Assembly (NCBI RefSeq): GCF_030622045.1
Contig: NZ_CP130886.1
Location: 4,534,001 to 4,598,000 of the forward strand
Length of the DNA stretch: 64,000 nt
Origin: Planctellipticum variicoloris
Lineage (GTDB): Bacteria; Planctomycetota; Planctomycetia; Planctomycetales; Planctomycetaceae
Reading direction: 5' to 3'
A program made the translations under genes and the position numbers. A model generated the notes under the pieces. It was given only the letters and a program-made list of their open reading frames with translations. It made no database searches and was not told the origin of the DNA. This document shows positions 62,744 through 64,000 of the stretch, one piece after another. Positions within the stretch are counted from its first letter, which is position 1; every line of letters starts with the position of its first letter.

Positions 62744-64000
62744 TCACAGCGACTTCAGATACTCCAGCAGATCGTTTTTCTCATCTTCGGTCAGGTCGTC
62801 CGGGTAGTTGTGGCCGGCGGCGTTCTTGCCGGGGAGAGTGGTCTTGAAGTAACGCCGGCGGTGGGCGGGAGAGACGACATCGTCCGGGATGTCGTCGTAC
62901 TCCGTGACTTCGAGGCCGACGCGCGACTGATCGTAGCCGTCGCGGGTTCGTTTCCAGACCGGCGGTCGCTCCTGCGGATGCAGCACATGCCAGAGGGTCG
63001 GGACCGATCCGTTATGAAAATACGGAGCGCTGGCCCAGATCCCGTCGAGCGGCGGGGCCACGTAACCTTTCGGGTCGATAATCACCCGGTCTTCGCCGTA
63101 GCGACTCATCCACCCGACCTGCATCCACTTGCGATGCTCGACGGTCAGTGCATCAAAACGGAGCCGATCGGTTCCGATGTCATTGATCGCGATCGTCTTC
63201 TGTTCGTACCGTGCGTCGGGGCCATACGTGCCGTGGCAGCGGGAGCAGTTGGCCTCGAAGACCGTCCGACCGCGGGCGGCGCGAGCCTCGCTGATCTCCC
63301 ACGGGTATCGCGGCGATTCGACCGATTGAATCCAGGCATGGATCTGCCGGAAATCGTTCTCCCAGCCGTAGACCTTCTCGCGCGTATTCGAAGGAATGAG
63401 AATAAACTGCATCAACGGACGATGCGTGTTCGGAGCAAATCCGTCCGCGTAGAGGCCCGATTTCTTCTTCACGTTCCAGTACGGCGGAGCGTCGACATCG
63501 TGATCCAGGACCTGCAGCACAGGATGACTGAGATCGACGGACATGTCGGGCCGGCGAAGGGCGCCGAGCAGGACGCCAAAGATCACCGAATTCGTCGTGC
63601 CGTTGGTGATATTCAGCGGGATCTTGAGCGACCCCAGATCCATGTGTGTCAGGCGCTTCTTCACTTGAAGTTTGACGAGCCGGACATCTTCGGTCAGCGT
63701 CTGCAGGGCATAGTGTGAGTTGCCCAGGCCCGGAATGACCTGACCGGCGACGGAACCGCCATGACAAGCCAGACAGGTCATGACCCAGCCGTCGCCGCCA
63801 TTGCTGATGTATCCCAGCGGGCGTCCGCGGCATTCCGGATCGTCGGGAGTCGGGACGAGGCCGTAATACTCGAACATCAGTTTGCGACGGTCCAGGGGTG
63901 TCGCAGCTTCAGCCGTCGATCGATCCGGCTCCGGCCAGACAGTCCAGAGCCGGTCGAACACTTCGTCATCGAAATCAGCGGGCAGAAAGGCGTGCGTCCG
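62744..64000 (-). CDS. Di-haem c-type cytochrome (partial, start beyond window)
   Basis: The frame stays open to the window edge (ADFDDEVFDRLW near 63980), so the N-terminus with any signal peptide is missing. At least 418 residues are visible. Two CxxCH haem sites are seen: MTCLACHGG and ANCSRCHGTYGPDA, with later methionine ligands possible. PPLDGIWASAPYFHNGSVPTL is typical of di-haem peroxidase-like cytochromes of planctomycetes. It should act in the periplasm as an electron-transfer or oxidase partner. Confidence 0.85.
   Translation of the reverse strand, partial: RTHAFLPADFDDEVFDRLWTVWPEPDRSTAEAATPLDRRKLMFEYYGLVPTPDDPECRGRPLGYISNGGDGWVMTCLACHGGSVAGQVIPGLGNSHYALQTLTEDVRLVKLQVKKRLTHMDLGSLKIPLNITNGTTNSVIFGVLLGALRRPDMSVDLSHPVLQVLDHDVDAPPYWNVKKKSGLYADGFAPNTHRPLMQFILIPSNTREKVYGWENDFRQIHAWIQSVESPRYPWEISEARAARGRTVFEANCSRCHGTYGPDARYEQKTIAINDIGTDRLRFDALTVEHRKWMQVGWMSRYGEDRVIIDPKGYVAPPLDGIWASAPYFHNGSVPTLWHVLHPQERPPVWKRTRDGYDQSRVGLEVTEYDDIPDDVVSPAHRRRYFKTTLPGKNAAGHNYPDDLTEDEKNDLLEYLKSL

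Overview
The window reads as chromosomal DNA of a planctomycete (Planctomycetota). It is GC-rich and densely coded on both strands. It carries families typical of that phylum: a planctomycete cytochrome-like DUF1549/DUF1553 protein, a DUF1080 protein, a di-haem c-type cytochrome, many secreted single-domain hydrolases and a formylfuran-methyl-phosphate synthase of the methanopterin/methanofuran C1 pathway. The taxon is inferred from gene content; no rRNA is present.

Layout. 0-5 kb: tail of a probable phosphoesterase, an O-acyltransferase and membrane partner, a fasciclin protein, a PhzF isomerase and two DinB-like proteins. 5-9.3 kb: two histidine kinases and a response regulator. 9.5-12.1 kb: a DUF1549/DUF1553 protein with its terminator, then a relic of a cysteine desulfurase. 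12.5-18 kb: an RND pump and adaptor divergent from a TetR regulator, with three similar operator-like palindromes between them. 18.3-21.5 kb: three exported or anchored phosphodiester-cleaving enzymes in a row. 21.5-25.1 kb: an accessory patch with an N-terminally truncated RHS protein ending in a putative toxin, an overlapping candidate immunity gene, a broken REP-associated transposase, a truncated AAA ATPase and a REP-like hairpin cluster. 25.1-30.5 kb: degradative enzymes (ChbG-type deacetylase, penicillin acylase, HpcH aldolase, DUF1080). 30.5-35.2 kb: a gene-poor stretch of small hypothetical genes and repeats.

35.2-53.8 kb is one long minus-strand block. It combines a 2,938-residue cyclic beta-1,2-glucan synthase with small stress-type proteins: GlsB/YeaQ, an lmo0937-type peptide, CsbD, a YqjD/YqjE-like pair, a ferritin-like protein, a lone receiver, DUF1328- and DUF3309-like peptides, CsrA and an MpsC/DUF2294 protein. 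I read it as an envelope and osmotic-stress island. A second MpsC/DUF2294 gene follows on the other strand.

54.8-64 kb: gamma-glutamylcyclotransferase, transglutaminase, an esterase-like phytase gene broken by three in-frame stops, tRNA-Val(GAC) with its terminator, a translationally coupled N-acyl-D-amino-acid deacylase / MfnB-like pair, a third REP-like cluster, a GDSL hydrolase, an O-methyltransferase and a truncated cytochrome gene at the window edge. The candidate least explained by known annotation is the RHS-tip toxin with its overlapping small gene.
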